Shown one piece after another: positions 9,902-22,194 of a DNA stretch of 64,000 nt. The translations under genes and the position numbers were made by a program. The number at the start of each line of letters is the position of its first letter. Position 1 is the stretch's first letter. The notes below the pieces were generated by a model. It did not search any database. It was not told the origin of the DNA and saw only the letters and a program-made list of their open reading frames with translations. This DNA comes from Benincasa hispida (taxonomy: Eukaryota; Streptophyta; Magnoliopsida; Cucurbitales; Cucurbitaceae): the NCBI RefSeq assembly GCF_009727055.1, contig NC_052349.1:37117589-37181588 (forward strand), read 5' to 3'.

Positions 9902-11747
9902 TGATGACTTGGAAAGATGGAGATGGCGTGTGGATGTTGTGTTATGCTTATTCACACTTTATGCGATACTACTTCTAGATGTATGCGTTATTAATGAAAT
10001 GCTTATAGTATGCTATGCATTGTCACAAGTTTCCTTGCGTTGAAACTAAGTATAATTCTAACGCAAGTTTCTCAGAGTAATCCGAGGTCTAACACAAAGA
10101 TTGTTGTCTTTAATGTGTTACATTTGTCATATATGCGACCGGTTTTTATAATTAATAAAGATTGTGTGTTTGTATAGGAAAGTAAATTACGGTAAAGTAA
10201 AATTGTGCAGATAAACTAAAGTTGCGTTAATAAAATAAATTGCGATGAAAATACACCTAAGCTAATGTGATGCAAGATACAAGATACATGATATACATGA
10301 TACTGAGTTCGAGACTAATTGTGAAGTTTATACAAAGGATCTTGGTATGCGATAGCAAGCCTTTATGGATGAATCAGAAAGGGGAAAGAATAATTAGTAT
10401 AAACGTCGCAAGTTTGTCAATTGCGTTAAAGATGTAACTAAGGTTCCGCTTTCCCTTGGCGTACACCTCTCGTGATCGACCGCGTTCCTATATCTCTATG
10501 GTGAAACAGGGATGAACGTGGTGAATGCAAGGTTGCTTCCATCTCTAGATGTACTTCTTGCTTTAGTTATCGCATTCTTCCAACCCTCTCTCGATAGGTG
10601 GAATTGCATCTTCACTTCTGCTCTCACAGGTGAAGATGTCGTCTAGCATGTCTTGACTAAACTTAGTTATTTCCTTAACCCAATTAATTTACTTGTTTAA
10701 TTCTTGCTAATTACCCATGGGATTAAGAAAACGTCATGGAGAAAATGGATTATGGGTGAACGGAAATAGACATAGAAATGATAATGGAAATGATCATAAC
10801 ATTCCATACTAAGATTAAGCGTCTGATACATGGTGTGAATGATAGACTAAGAGTATGAATACAAGTGATGATGAAGAGATAGAAACAAATACAGAAGAGT
10901 GTCAACGTTTTGACACAAATCTGGAAGGTGGTTTTGCTTGTCGGCGTGTGGAATGAATGAAGAGAAAAGCTTCCCTCTCAGGCTTGCTCGTCTGCTAAAG
11001 GTGACCTTCGTACAGAGCTTCGATGGCGGGGATCGAAAGGATTCTTTGCCCGGAGACTCACCTCTCGGCCTTGTCTCTTAATTCTTCTCGGATCTACTCT
11101 GATTAGTCGCTCAACCAGTCTCTCCCTCAGATCAGTATATACATTTTTTGCTGTATTCAAGCATACTTTTCAGTGGAATGGCCGGAACTATTTATAGGCT
11201 CAGCTTTGACTCTTTGCATTGTGGTCCCCACTTTATTGTTAAGGCAGTTTCGGAAATGGTGAAGTGAATATTCCTTCTGTTACGCAATCAATCCCGTCAG
11301 AAATGCACAACTGACAGCTGTACACGCGTCTGAATCCTCTGCAATTGCGTTGCTCTTTACATCTTCGATCGTTTGCCCTCATGCGGTGTTGTTTTTTATT
11401 ACCACATGCGGTTGAAATTGCGTTGATCGCAAAGCTCTTGATCGAATGTCGCATGCACCGTCATTGCGTTGATTGTCTATTCATTCCTGAATGATGGGCG
11501 CAATACGACGTAGATGCGTTGTTCAGTTTATCTTGAGCCTTAAATGCATGCGGTGACTTGATTTTCTGCAAAACAGACTTGAAATAATCTTTTCTACCAT
11601 CGCAATGGTGTCAATGGGTGTATTGACGATAATTTATAATTCTCGCATTTCTTAGCTAATTTTCATACTATCGAGCAACTTTTTTTCCTCTTGGCCGCAA
11701 TATCTAAATAAAACGGTATAAATATCTTGTCTTTCTACAAGTTACCA
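9902..11747 (-). repeat. Gypsy family A LTR, probable old solo LTR
   Basis: About 1.85 kb collinear with the LTRs of gypsy element A at 26860-28663 and 42644-44397: shared blocks include TTGTCACAAGTTTCCTTGCG, CGTACACCTCTC and GTGGTCCCCACTT, and the end TCTACAAGTTACCA matches TCTACAAGTTATCA. It is more diverged than those two are from each other. No internal region flanks it. The five bases on either side (AAACT, GTACC) do not match, so it may be a truncated rather than a true solo LTR. Confidence 0.75.
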
Positions 11748-12679
11748 GTACCTGCAAAATAGGGCTGCATTGCGGCGCTTTACCCAGTGTCGCGACGCTC
11801 TGCAACTTGATGGAAAAAAATAAAAATACGCGTGCACCTCTGCGCAAGAGAGCATCAGAGCAACGTCAGCCTAGGGTCACACGCTGCTACCTTCTTCAAT
11901 ACAAAAACCCAGATTTTCCAGATTTCAAGGCGGGAACTTCAAGTTTTTTTAGTGATAATTTGAAATTACATAACTATTCTTGTAAATTTTTTAGAGATTC
12001 TATCAAATTGTATTCCATTCTTGTACCAATTGTGCAACTATCAATGGATTTCTTGAAGAATTTCACCATCGTGAGTAGGTAATTCTTTTTCTTGGGGAAT
12101 TATGTAGGTTGACACTTTCTTGAGACTTTTCTTTGAATTTCATTCATGTAGTTACTTTCTTTTGAATGTTCTTGCTGAGATTTCAAATAAAATTGATTAA
12201 GAATGAATTGACAACTCAAGACAAATCAATTTTTGTATGCAAAAATTACATAGTTCTATAACAAATTTTTAATTAGCGTTGCAAGAATTAATAATCTTGA
12301 TAGAAAATATGGACTTCTTTTCCTCTTTTCTATAAAGAACTTATTAATTCAGAATATTCATACACTCGATCATAATTTTCAGTCTTTTGATTTTGAGATT
12401 TGGCATAGTTAAGAAAACTCGTGAGTTTAATGCAATTTAGGGATTAATAGTGATATGTCTTTAGGAAGGAATTCATACCTATATTAGGGTTAATTGTTAA
12501 ATTAGCTAATTAGAGCATTATAAATTTATTCTTAATGTACTATTGAATAATTTAATTGCACGATTCTTTGTTAAGTCAATGATACAATTGCCTAGTTTAC
12601 ATAAAATCCCCAAGATTTCATTTCCCATTGAATCTTATATCATAATCTCTCTTATTTCTCTCATTACTAAATTTCCTAT
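11748..12679. other. Unassigned sequence, no gene recognised
   Basis: Begins with a GC-richer patch (GCGGCGC, GTCGCGACGC) then becomes AT-rich. A 91-residue plus frame at 11807-12082 has no recognisable domain. The segment GTGAGTAGGTAATTC near 12071 resembles LTR U5 DNA, so this may be an old LTR piece; I cannot confirm it. Confidence 0.35.
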
Positions 12680-12900
12680 AGGGAAATTATTTCAAATGGT
12701 AAAATTGTTGAAAATATTTATAAAATATAGCAAAATTTTAAAACTATCAGTGATAGACACTGATAGACTTCTATGACTGTCTATCAATATCACTGATAGA
12801 ATTCTATCAGTGTCTATCAACATCTATCACTGATAGTTCTATAATTTTGCTTTATTTTGTAAATATTTTGGTTCAATTTTCTATATTTAAAAATAACCCT
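12680..12900. mobile_element. MITE-like element with about 55-bp terminal inverted repeats
   Basis: The left end (from AGGGAAATTATTTC to GCAAAATT) and the reverse complement of the right end (from AGGGTTATTTTTAA to GCAAAATT) agree over most of about 55 bases. The middle is a string of CTATCACTGATAG-type palindromic words at 12745-12835. Length is 221 bases and there is no coding potential, as in non-autonomous DNA transposons. A clear TSD is not visible; the right end has a small tandem duplication of AATAACCCTTTTCTATATC. Confidence 0.7.
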
Positions 12901-13549
12901 TTTCTATATCAATAACCCTTTTCTATATCAAATCTTACTTTTCATTTAGTTAGTTTCTAGTTCTTTAAAACAAACAACTCCCCCCATTTAATCTTTTGCA
13001 TTTTGGAATTCAATTAGTCTATTTTAGGCCAATTAATAGAGGTTATGTTGGGATCGACCTTTTAGTCCATTATTACTATGTGCTAGTTTTAGTTGTAGTT
13101 AGAGTATTATAAATTTCATTTGCTTTGGGTAAGATAGAATTCACAACACCTATTTTTTCACCAATCAAATATTAATTCATTTTCAATTAAAAAAATTCCA
13201 ATCTTGAAATCTAATTTTCAAAACAAAAAATTTGATTTTAATCAAAAATTAATTTTTGAAATCTAGTTTCAAAAATAAGATGGAAAAATTATTATTCTAA
13301 AATTAATTTTTAATTAATTAAATTTTTTTAATATCAAATATTAAAATAAAACACCTATACCAAATATGAATTTTTATTCATATAATTAATATTTAAATCA
13401 CATTTAAATATTCTTCAATTCTTCAATTTAAATTGATAATTATACGTTTAATTATGTCACATATAATTAATAATTTCCCTAATTTGAATTTGAACGTTTC
13501 AAATTCTCTCATTAGGCTATTTTAAGGTTTGATCCGTTTGTGAGCTTGT
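12901..13549. other. AT-rich spacer, K-like LTR remains possible
   Basis: Very AT-rich sequence with TTAATTAATTAAA-type words. Around 13.35-13.50 kb its reverse complement resembles the AT-rich middle of K LTRs. No gene is seen. Confidence 0.35.
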
Positions 13550-14050
13550 TGTTGGTTTGTGTGTCGTAAAACTCGCAGTTTGTAAAGTTAAACACATTCT
13601 ATTATCAATAAAAATGTTGTTCATTTATTCAATAAAGTTGTTATTGAATTTTTAAAATTGCATTCGTAAAGTCTAAATCCAATAAACTAAGACCCATGGC
13701 TATTACAAGAATACTTAAACTTTATGTAGAGATATAAAGATGGATCATGTTCGAGTATATAGCAAAAATTGTCTATAGTATACGAATAAAGTTAGGTGTC
13801 TTATTCTAGTAGCATTATTGGATGCGGCCTACTCTGTAGCAGTTACAAGTTGTTGTAAAGGTGCTACAAATGAAGTGATCATAGTTTGTTCATATATTGA
13901 CATGAAGAGTGAGGACATCCTATGCAATGAGTTTGTATAAGATCAAACCAAGAAATAAGTCGCACTTACTTTATAGCTATTTACTATTTAAAGACTGACT
14001 ATTTCGCTTAGAAGACCTAGGTAACTTGATCTAAATTCTGAGGTAACTAT

Positions 14051-16735
14051 TATCACACCCCGCCCTGAGCCCACCTTTTGAACCCGAGGAGAGGTGTGAA
14101 GGACCGTAGATACCACTCTTTTGTGATACCTACTGCCCAACTGAACCTCTTTACTAGCCAAAGATAAACAACAACTGTTTGATTAAGCTCAATTTATTGC
14201 AACAGTATAATGTTTAAACATTTCTCAGGTTTAACTACAAAGTTTTACAACAACTCTTAAAATCGGATGTGTGACTGGGACTCTGGCAGACCTTGACCTT
14301 AGCAGCACTTTGGAACTCCTCACCTTTCACTACCTGGGAAGAAAAACATGAAAGAAAAGAATGAGCTTCACAAATTACGAGGTTAGTGCCTTGAATGAGT
14401 TTGGTCTCAAACTCTATCTATACACATGGTAAATAGTTAACTGATACTAATCATGAACGCTTACTCTCTTGCGCTCCCTTTGTTTCCTATGTGCACATAA
14501 TCCCTGCTGATGGGCTAGAAGCTAGGCCTATCGGTCTTCTGACCATCCCTTACGAGGTTCCTCCAAAAGGCTCAGAAACTAGACCTCTTAGTCCCCTGAC
14601 CATCCTGTGAGGCTCTGGTCCCAAGCTCAGGTACTAGGTCTATTGACCTCCTGACCATCCCGATCATATAATCTCATTCTCATGCTAATTACTCATTTAC
14701 AACATAAGAATATACATATACTCTAAAAGATATGCTTTAATACTTAAGGGAAATCACCACTCACCTTGGTCGTTAGGAACCTTTCTCTCTAGAAGTTCCT
14801 TGGTTTCCTCGGGCTCCGTTCTGAATCCTAAATTCTAGATTCTACTTTAGGCTCAGATTACTTATAGTTACAAGCCTTATCTCAAAATACTTCCTTCTAC
14901 AAACATGCTCGAAAATGTCTCAAAAAGCTTACCTTAAAATATTTGCTTATAACTTTTCGTGGTTTGGTCGTAATCCTCAGCCCATCAAGACTAGCCCAAG
15001 CTTACCTGAGAGCTCGACCATTTCGTCTTTCTTCATTCTCAAGCCTGATTCCTTGAAGTTTCTTCTTCAACAGTCTTACCCAGAAAACTGGATTCTCGGA
15101 GCTTTTCAGGTGGCTTTGAAATCACTCAAAACGAACAAGTATTTTGGGAGAACTCTTCATCCCAAGTTGATGATACTTCCAGACCTCACTGTCCGACAAC
15201 ATCTCCTCCTCTTGGAACTTCATGATCAGTGCATGGCTCTCTTCGAAATTGCTCTCAAACACTTTTCCTAATGTTTTTCAACAGGTTTTTGGTTTATGAA
15301 TTGAAGAGGCATTCTGTATTGTTATTCATAGGCTAAAGGAACCGATCCTTCTCATCTTACCAAGCCTTCAACGCAAGGCACCTCCTACTTTGGAGTGTTT
15401 GCACCATGCTTGGCCACCACCTTCTTCCTTAACATTCACCTTCTTCCATGGCATTCACCTACTTGCATGAAATTGAGTTGTCTTCCTCATTCATAAATCT
15501 TCCTTGCATGAAACTCTATTTGTCCACTTCCTACTAACTCAATCTCAACCTTCTCTCGGTTCAGCTATTTCTTTAGATGAACTCATCAGCCTTGCATAAC
15601 GCAAGCCTCAACACTGCTTAAACACTTGGCCCATTGTCTAGTCCATCGTGAAACTCTTGCACTTCATCACATAGCTCCATTTTTAACTAATCTCTTGCTG
15701 TTGCTTAACATTCAACCTTTTTGCTATCGTGCATCATTCAGCCCTTTCGTTGTTACCAATCGTCTAGTGCCTAGCCCATCGCATAGCACTTATGCCCCAT
15801 CACATAGTTTCATCGTCTAATGATCTCTCACTCTCAACGATCTCACTATCCCGTATCTCTTGCTCTCAACGATCTCGCTAAGGCGCATCTCTCACTGATA
15901 ACGATCTCGCTGTCGCTCATCACACAACGCATAGCCTATCACATAGCTTCTATGCCTATAGTTTTGCTCCATTGTGTTGCACTGAGGTCTATCATCTAAC
16001 GCATCATGCCCATATTCTAGTGCGTCCCCTTATTGTGCAATGCCATCGCCCAGCATCTACGTCTATCGCGCAACGCCCATCGTCTAATGTTTCGCCTACC
16101 ATGTAGCGCTCACGCTCATTGTGATGCGCCATCGTGTAGCCCTTGCTTCCATCACCCAGCACCCGCGCCTAACGCATCGTCTAGTGCCTATTCTTATCAT
16201 CTAGTGCCCGAGCTCATCGTTTAGCGCTATCATCTAGATTCTATGCTTATTATCTAATGCTTACACTGATCGTGTAGTGCTATCGCCTATCGTGTAGCTT
16301 CATCGTGTAGCGCATCACTTCACAGTTACATGATCATCTACCCAGTGCCTTGCGCTTTAGCTCTCTTGCTCTCACTCACGCAGCCTCAATGCATGAGCAA
16401 CTTTTATGCAATGGCTCTTGCCAACGCTTCGTGCAACATGCGTCCAACCTCACAAGCTCAACGCATGGTTGCCCTTGGCTTTAATGCTTAATTTCTTTTA
16501 ACCTCTATAATTAGCCTCATCTCAGGTGTTAATTTTTCCTAATACCCAACACATGGCTCTTTTTGACTTCACACTCAGCCAAATTTTCACTAGTTAAGGC
16601 TTAACTCAAAACTACTTAAGGAAAATCTATTCAACACTTACAAATTTTCCTTCTCTTTAACATAGGATTTAACTTACACTTAGTTAATCCCCTTAATTAC
16701 TGCTTAAATGGGGAAATTGAAATCCAGGTTTCATA
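14051..16735 (-). mobile_element. Solo LTR of the L2 family, TSD ACTAT
   Basis: A 2685-base insertion beginning TATCACACCCCGCCCT and ending GGTTTCATA, homologous to the LTRs of the L2 element at 33853-40537 (TGTCACACCCCG...GGGTTTCA.A). The five bases ACTAT lie on both sides (14046-14050 and 16736-16740), and the host LTR continues exactly across. There is no internal region, so it is a solo LTR left by LTR-LTR recombination. The minus orientation follows from the PBS position in the complete element. A non-functional 118-residue frame at 14915-15271 is LTR sequence. Confidence 0.9.
15640..16330. repeat. Degenerate CATCGTGTAGC-type repeat inside the L2 solo LTR
   Basis: About 700 bases made of loosely repeated words such as CATCGTCTAGTGCC, CATCGTGTAGC and CATCACATAGC. 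In the two LTRs of the complete L2 element the equivalent slot holds a CTCGCTCTCTCC-type repeat instead. Confidence 0.75.
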
Positions 16736-18189
16736 ACTATGAACTCCTGTTTATTTGGGATTATTCTTAGATTTGCATGGGTGAGGGTTAGCTCAACAGC
16801 GCCGGCTCAATAAACCTCCCATTTCAGGGGTAAGACTGGGTAGATAGCTGGGGACATAGGGTGCAATAAGGAATTCATGCCTACCCGATTTAGTGATAAG
16901 AGAAAGGTTATTCTCTTAAGTACTAAATCCAGGTCTTGAATAAGTGGCCCCATCCTTTCATTTGTTCGAGAGGGATCCGGTTTAGTGATTGGATCCTAAA
17001 AAAATTGTTCATTAGAGGATCCGTAGGAACTTAAGAAACAAGACATAATATCGGGTGTAAAATAGTGTATTGACCTAGCCGTTATTATAAACAACCTTTG
17101 AATGGTCGACTTACTAGTTAAACCATATGAACACCAATATAACTACAGTGAAGAGAGTGCAACTATTGAGTTGTAGTGGTGCAACTTGATAGTTAACGAA
17201 TACTGATTAATTTGGTCTAAAGAGTTTTAGCCAATTAATCTTAAATCGTTGGAGCTCATGATTTGTAGGTCCATAAGGTACCTTTACTAGCTCGTAAAAC
17301 ATGAACACCTCAAATTAATAAATTGAGTGAATTTGGAATGATATCAATTTGAAAATGTTTAAATTGAAATTAGGGTTTGAATTTGAATAAGTTCAAATAC
17401 AAATTAAGGTTTGTATAATTATATTCGATATAATTAACGTTTAATTTGTTGAAATTGAACGAAATTGGAGAGTTATAATATTTAAATATTAATTACATAA
17501 AATTCATGTTTAAAATTAGGTGTGTGATTAATTTAATATTTGATATTAAATTGGTATTTAATTAAATATGTTTAATTAATTAAAACTAATCTAATTTCTC
17601 ACTTATTTAAAATTTTAGAATTTGAAATTTTGATTTTGGTTTTAATTAATTTTGAATTAATTGGAATTAGAAAGAAGAAATTTGGATGTTTGGTTTTAAG
17701 TGAGAATTTCCCACATTTTTGTGAGGAGGAGGTGTAATCTCCTCATAATCCCACCTAATCCCACTTCAATTTGTAGTAGCTACTAGCTGTGTGGAAATGT
17801 TAAAGGGCCTGCATGTAATCAAAGGATAAAACACTTTGGTTTTATAGATTTGGGATGACGAAAGTTGTTGAAAAACTTGATTTCTTAAGTTTCTTTTTCT
17901 TCCTCTCAAACCCAGAAAAACAACCTCACAAATTCACTCAAATTTGAGTTCCATCAATCAAATTCAAGGCTGAGAATAGTAGAGAAGATCTCTTGGTGGT
18001 TCACTATCAATTTGGAGCTGAATTTGTGTGTAGAGCAGATTGGATCTGGGATAATTCATCAAAGGTATGTAATCAGAAACCCTCTTGTGTTTTTCTTGCA
18101 AAAGCATGCTTTTAGAACATAAATTAAATGTAATTAGAGTGCTTATTGATTCTATTTTCTTCTGTTGCATGCTAGTATATCCTATCAAT

Positions 18190-18201
18190 TGGTATCAGAG
18201 C
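18190..18201 (+). promoter_or_regulatory. Primer-binding site, initiator tRNA-Met type
   Basis: TGGTATCAGAGC, two bases after the LTR end, is complementary to the 3' end of plant initiator methionine tRNA. This is the usual primer of copia elements and marks the plus orientation. Confidence 0.9.
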
Positions 18202-20431
18202 GTGATTTAAGCACTCAATTAGTATTAATTTGAGTTTTATTGGGTGAATTTCTAAGATTGCATGTTTTGTGAAATGATATGGTGTTTTTCAACTTTGGCA
18301 TTTAATTTCTCTTTGATTTTGAAGTTAAATTTGTAATTAGCTCTTGATTGATGAGCTTAAATGTGTGCTTTAGAGTCTGTAATTTGATTAGAGTCATTAG
18401 AGTAGAAATTAGGCTGTAATTGAAGAGAAGATCGAGCATGGACAGAAGCAGGTTCCTAGAGCTGAAGCTAGTTCCTCGCAGCGTCGTGGCATTGCAGGGA
18501 GAGCATTACGACACTGTTCTTCAAAAGGACGTAGCATTGCAACACTGGGATGCTGCATCTCGACGTTATTTATCCCAGCCCTTGAAACGCACATGCCCTT
18601 GAGCCGGTTCCTGCCGGAAGAAGCGGATCCGACTGGTCTGGGTCTCTTTTGATTCGATTCAGCTTCAATCTTGTCCAGTTCAACCATTCTTGGACCGATT
18701 CAACCCGTTTGTTGCCTTGGAGGTTCGGTTGGAGCGGTTTGGGTTCGATTCGGGTTGGTTTGGGCAGTTGTACACCAAATTGAAGTTGTTTTTGAACCTA
18801 TTTTGTAATAAATTAGGTGTTTTTCTTGATTAGGATGCCAAAGTTCAACCATATCAGTGTAGTTTAAATATTTATGCATGTGATATATGTTGTATTTAAA
18901 TTTAAACATGTCTGTGCATATAGTATGTCATTTAGATTTAAAACTATACTATAGGAAGCATATTACATGCATTATATATATGTTATAAATTGTTATAATG
19001 TAGAGTATGCATGTCTAGGATTTCTATTATTTAATATAATAGTTCTATTAAGTTTTGATACCTCGGATGTATGTTGTGGATGTAAAAGCATGTCTAATTT
19101 TATAAGTTGTTATTAAAATTGAATTAGACATTAAAATCTATAACAAAGATAAGTTACATGCTCATGTAGGTTAAACACTTGTTTTAATAGTTAAAATAGG
19201 TCGACATCTTGTAAAACAAGGTTGCAAACTCAACCGGTATATAATCCTGTATAAGGCTGGAGGTACTTAAGTTGAAAATCTACGTAACACCTCCTACTTG
19301 GGGATTATGGTTGAATAATTGAACGTTGTTAACTGGTTTTATAAGCGTACGTGAGAGGTGTGAGGTAATAAAACAGTTTATCACCTAGACATCGTAGGTT
19401 TAAATCCATTTATAAGTGTTATACTTCGATAAATCACATAGACTTAGGGTTGTTTAATTAGCTGAAATAAACATAAGTATAAATAAATCCAAATTAATAG
19501 TAGAACACTTCAGTGGGAGTTTAATAACTTATATGATAAAGTTATTAGAACACTTCAGTAGGAGATTAATAACATATACGATACGTTGCTTTTAGTTGCT
19601 GCGTCCCTAAGAGTTCACAATCGAGATTCATATCATACTTCGTGTTGATTATACCTCGACTGTTCCATTCAGAAAGTATTTTCATAAATCAAGATTTAAG
19701 TGAATAAAGGGAAGTCGTTCAAATATAAAATCAAATATAAGATATATTTATTTCACTTTCATGTCCCTACAAAATTCACACTATGAGATCCATACAACAC
19801 TTCGTGTAAATTATACCTCGATACTCCATTCGAAAAGTGATTGTATGGGTCAAGAGCAAGGTGAATGGGGGAAGTAGTTCATAGTAAATGGGTGAAGGAT
19901 ATGTGTCAATGTGCCCTACGATCTCTTCCGCTAGTTTAGGTCATGAGATTCCTATGTTGCATCTTCTAGTTTGCATGAGGCAACCCTTGCTAGTCGTTTA
20001 ATGACGACTATCCCCTCAGAGGGTTGTAACATAGGATTAAGAACAACTCAAACTCCAAAAATGGATAGGATTTCTTAGGTCCATTCCCAACCTTGACTCT
20101 CCATTTCAGTAGAATAGTTGGGACCGACCATTGAGGTCAGAAAACGGAGGGTCACACTTACAAAATTACTAAAGAATTAGTGATTTTTGATCGAAAATGG
20201 TGACTAAATGACTATAGGAATAAGAGTTATTCTGTAGATAGTGTTTGATCAAAATTGTTTTGCTTTAGTGAAGGAGTATTTGATTGCCCCTCGGTAGCAC
20301 TTATTCCATCTCATTATACTATCGTTGCAAATAAATAATAGTTATGGGTATACTATTACTTGTTTTTGCTAAAACATGATTTTGGATGTAGATGCAATTT
20401 TACTAAATTAGAACTTGTTTAAAATTTCAGC
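18202..20431 (+). other. Non-coding leader of the copia element
   Basis: Between the PBS and the first recognisable protein are 2.2 kb without a credible frame. It ends in a pyrimidine-poor TTTCAG directly before the gag-like ATG at 20432, which could be a splice acceptor of a leader intron. The repeated phrase GAACACTTCAGT(G/A)GGAG occurs at about 19504 and 19549. Confidence 0.5.
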
Positions 20432-20840
20432 ATGCCGAATTCTTCTAAAATACTCGCTTCCAAATTAGTTAACAGTAAAATCAATTCAACGTACAAATTA
20501 CTAGCAGTTGATGGTTCTAAAAGAGAGGATTTTCCTCGATCTCCCAACTCATCTAAAGTTTTGAACTTAATAGATGAGAAAATAAAATTCGAACAACAAG
20601 ATAAATATGATTTACTTGTTTTCGAAGCATGTTTAGTGGAAAACAATGAAACCTGGATAATAGATTCAGGTGCCGCTAATCATATCTGTACTTTCTTTGA
20701 GGAAACAAGTTCCTAGAGATAACTTACAGAAGGTGAAGCAATCTTTAAGATAGGGACTGGGGAGGTTGTTTCAGCTAAAGTAGTAGGAGATATGAAGTTA
20801 TTTATAGAAGATAAATACATTTTACTTAAAAATGTTTAAT
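20432..20840 (+). pseudogene. Copia Gag-protease remnant, Gag mostly deleted
   Basis: The frame from 20432 starts with about 30 residues reminiscent of a copia Gag N-terminus, then passes straight into the end of Gag and the aspartic protease signature WIIDSGAANHIC at about residues 74-85, followed by a stop at 20714. In family members several hundred Gag residues and a zinc knuckle separate these, so most of Gag has been deleted. The protease active Asp (DSG) is present, but the domain is cut by the stop. Non-functional. Confidence 0.8.
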
Positions 20841-20851
20841 ACATTCCTTTT

Positions 20852-21700
20852 ATGAAAATGAATCTGATATCTGTCTCTTGTTTGTGGGAAGAAAATCATA
20901 AAGTTTCTTTCGAAAATAATGAAGTATTCATTATTTCAAAGAATGTCCAAATTCGTTCTGCAAAATTAGAAAATTACTTGTATTTGTTAAGATCGATTGA
21001 GGTAAAAGTCATCTTGAACATAGAGATTTTTAAAACCACTGAGACTCATAAGAAAATGAAAGTTTCTCCAAATGTCTATCTTTGGTACATGAGCCGGATT
21101 GAGAGATTGGTTAAGAATGGTCATCTAAATAAGTTAGAAGACAGTTCATTACCGCCATGTGAATCCTGTCTTGAGGGTAAAATGACTAAAAGATCTTTTT
21201 CTAGAAAAGGTCTTAGAGCCAAAAAAACCGTTAGAACTCGTACATTTAGACCTTTGTGGTCCTATGAATGTTAGAGCTAGAGGAGGGTATGAATATTTCA
21301 TCAGCTTCGTTGATGACTATTCAAGGTATGGGAATATTTACATAACGCGTCAGAAGTCCAAAACATTGAAAAGTTCAAAGAGTTCAAGGCTAAGGTTGAG
21401 AACCAATCAGGTAAAAAGCTTAAAACATTTCGACCAGATCGAGGTGCTGAGTATATGAACTTGGAATTCCAAAACTATTTCCTAGAACATGGAGTCCAGT
21501 CTGAACTCATAGCCTCTAGCACATCTCAACAAAACGGTGTGGTAGAAAGGAGAAACAGAACCTTGTTGGACATGGTTTGTTCCATGATGAGTTATGCTCA
21601 GTTACCAAGTTCGTTTTGGGGTTATGCAGTTCCGATTGCAGCGTATATTTTGAACATGGTACCCTCAAAAAGTGTTTCCAAAACAAGTTACGAGCTCTGA
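20852..21700 (+). pseudogene. Copia integrase remnant
   Basis: The GAG-pre-integrase region is seen at about 21070-21230 (LWYMSRIERLVKNGHLNKLE, then the CESCLEGKMTKR part of the zinc-binding segment). The core follows in shifted frames: the FVDDYSRYG block at 21310, the DRGAEY-like block near 21440, and SxSTSQQNGVVERRNRTLLD at about 21515-21570 with its catalytic Glu. The His-Leu-Gly-His part of the zinc motif is damaged. At least three frame changes and one stop separate the parts. Confidence 0.8.
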
Positions 21701-22190
21701 AGAGGACGTTAAGGATGTTTACATCACTTCAGAATCTGGGGTTGCCCAACACACGTATTGGTGCAAAATCCTAAGAAGTTGGAACGCTATTTAAAAGTAT
21801 GCCTATTTGTAGCTACCCTAAAGAAACGAAGGGTGGCTTCTTTTATGACCTTTGAGAAGACAAGGTATTTGTATCAACAAATGCAACTTTTCTGGAGGAA
21901 GACCACAAAAAGGTACATCAACCTTGCAATAAGCTAGTAATAGAAGAAATGTCCAGAGAAACAGAAAGTACACCAACAAGAGTTGTTGACAAAGCAGATC
22001 CATCAACAAGAGTTATTAATGAAACTAGTACTTCGCATCCTTCTCAAGAGTTGAGAATGGCTTGTCGTAATGGGAGGGTTGTGCAACAGCCTGACTAGTA
22101 CATGGGTTTGTCATAATGTACTAGTACTTCGCATCCTTCTCAACAGTTGAGCGTTATTAATGAAACTAATACTTCGCATCCTTCTCAAAA
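21701..22190 (+). other. RT deletion zone with triple short repeat
   Basis: Where about 1 kb of reverse transcriptase should lie there are fewer than 500 bases. The phrase TACTTCGCATCCTTCTCAA occurs three times (about 22029, 22130 and 22171). No YVDD-type catalytic motif is present. Confidence 0.65.
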
Positions 22191-22194
22191 TTTC

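Larger units (their letters stand above)
7309..9902. repeat. Direct tandem duplication, copy 2
   Basis: Second copy of the block at 4663-7308, about 2.59 kb. It shares the same internal order and very high local identity, with the two length differences noted for copy 1 and one extra feature, a 27-bp perfect hairpin at 9701-9758. It ends exactly where an A-family LTR begins. Confidence 0.85.
13550..18187 (+). repeat. 5' LTR of the copia element (K family), split by an L2 solo LTR
   Basis: Without the insertion at 14051-16735 and one TSD copy the LTR is about 1.95 kb. It starts TGTTGG and ends CCTATCA two bases before the PBS. The same family supplies the fragments at 1-1105, 44860-46125 and 49965-53376. 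Confidence 0.85.

Noticed and set aside
15041..15271. 118-residue frame at 14915-15271 as a gene
   Set aside because: The same sequence, with broken frames, occurs in the other L2 LTRs (35.5-35.8, 39.2-39.5 and 46.1-46.4 kb).
18190..18201. TGGTATCAGAGC words as parts of tRNA genes
   Set aside because: Only the 12 bases complementary to the tRNA 3' end are present; they are retroelement primer-binding sites with no cloverleaf around them.
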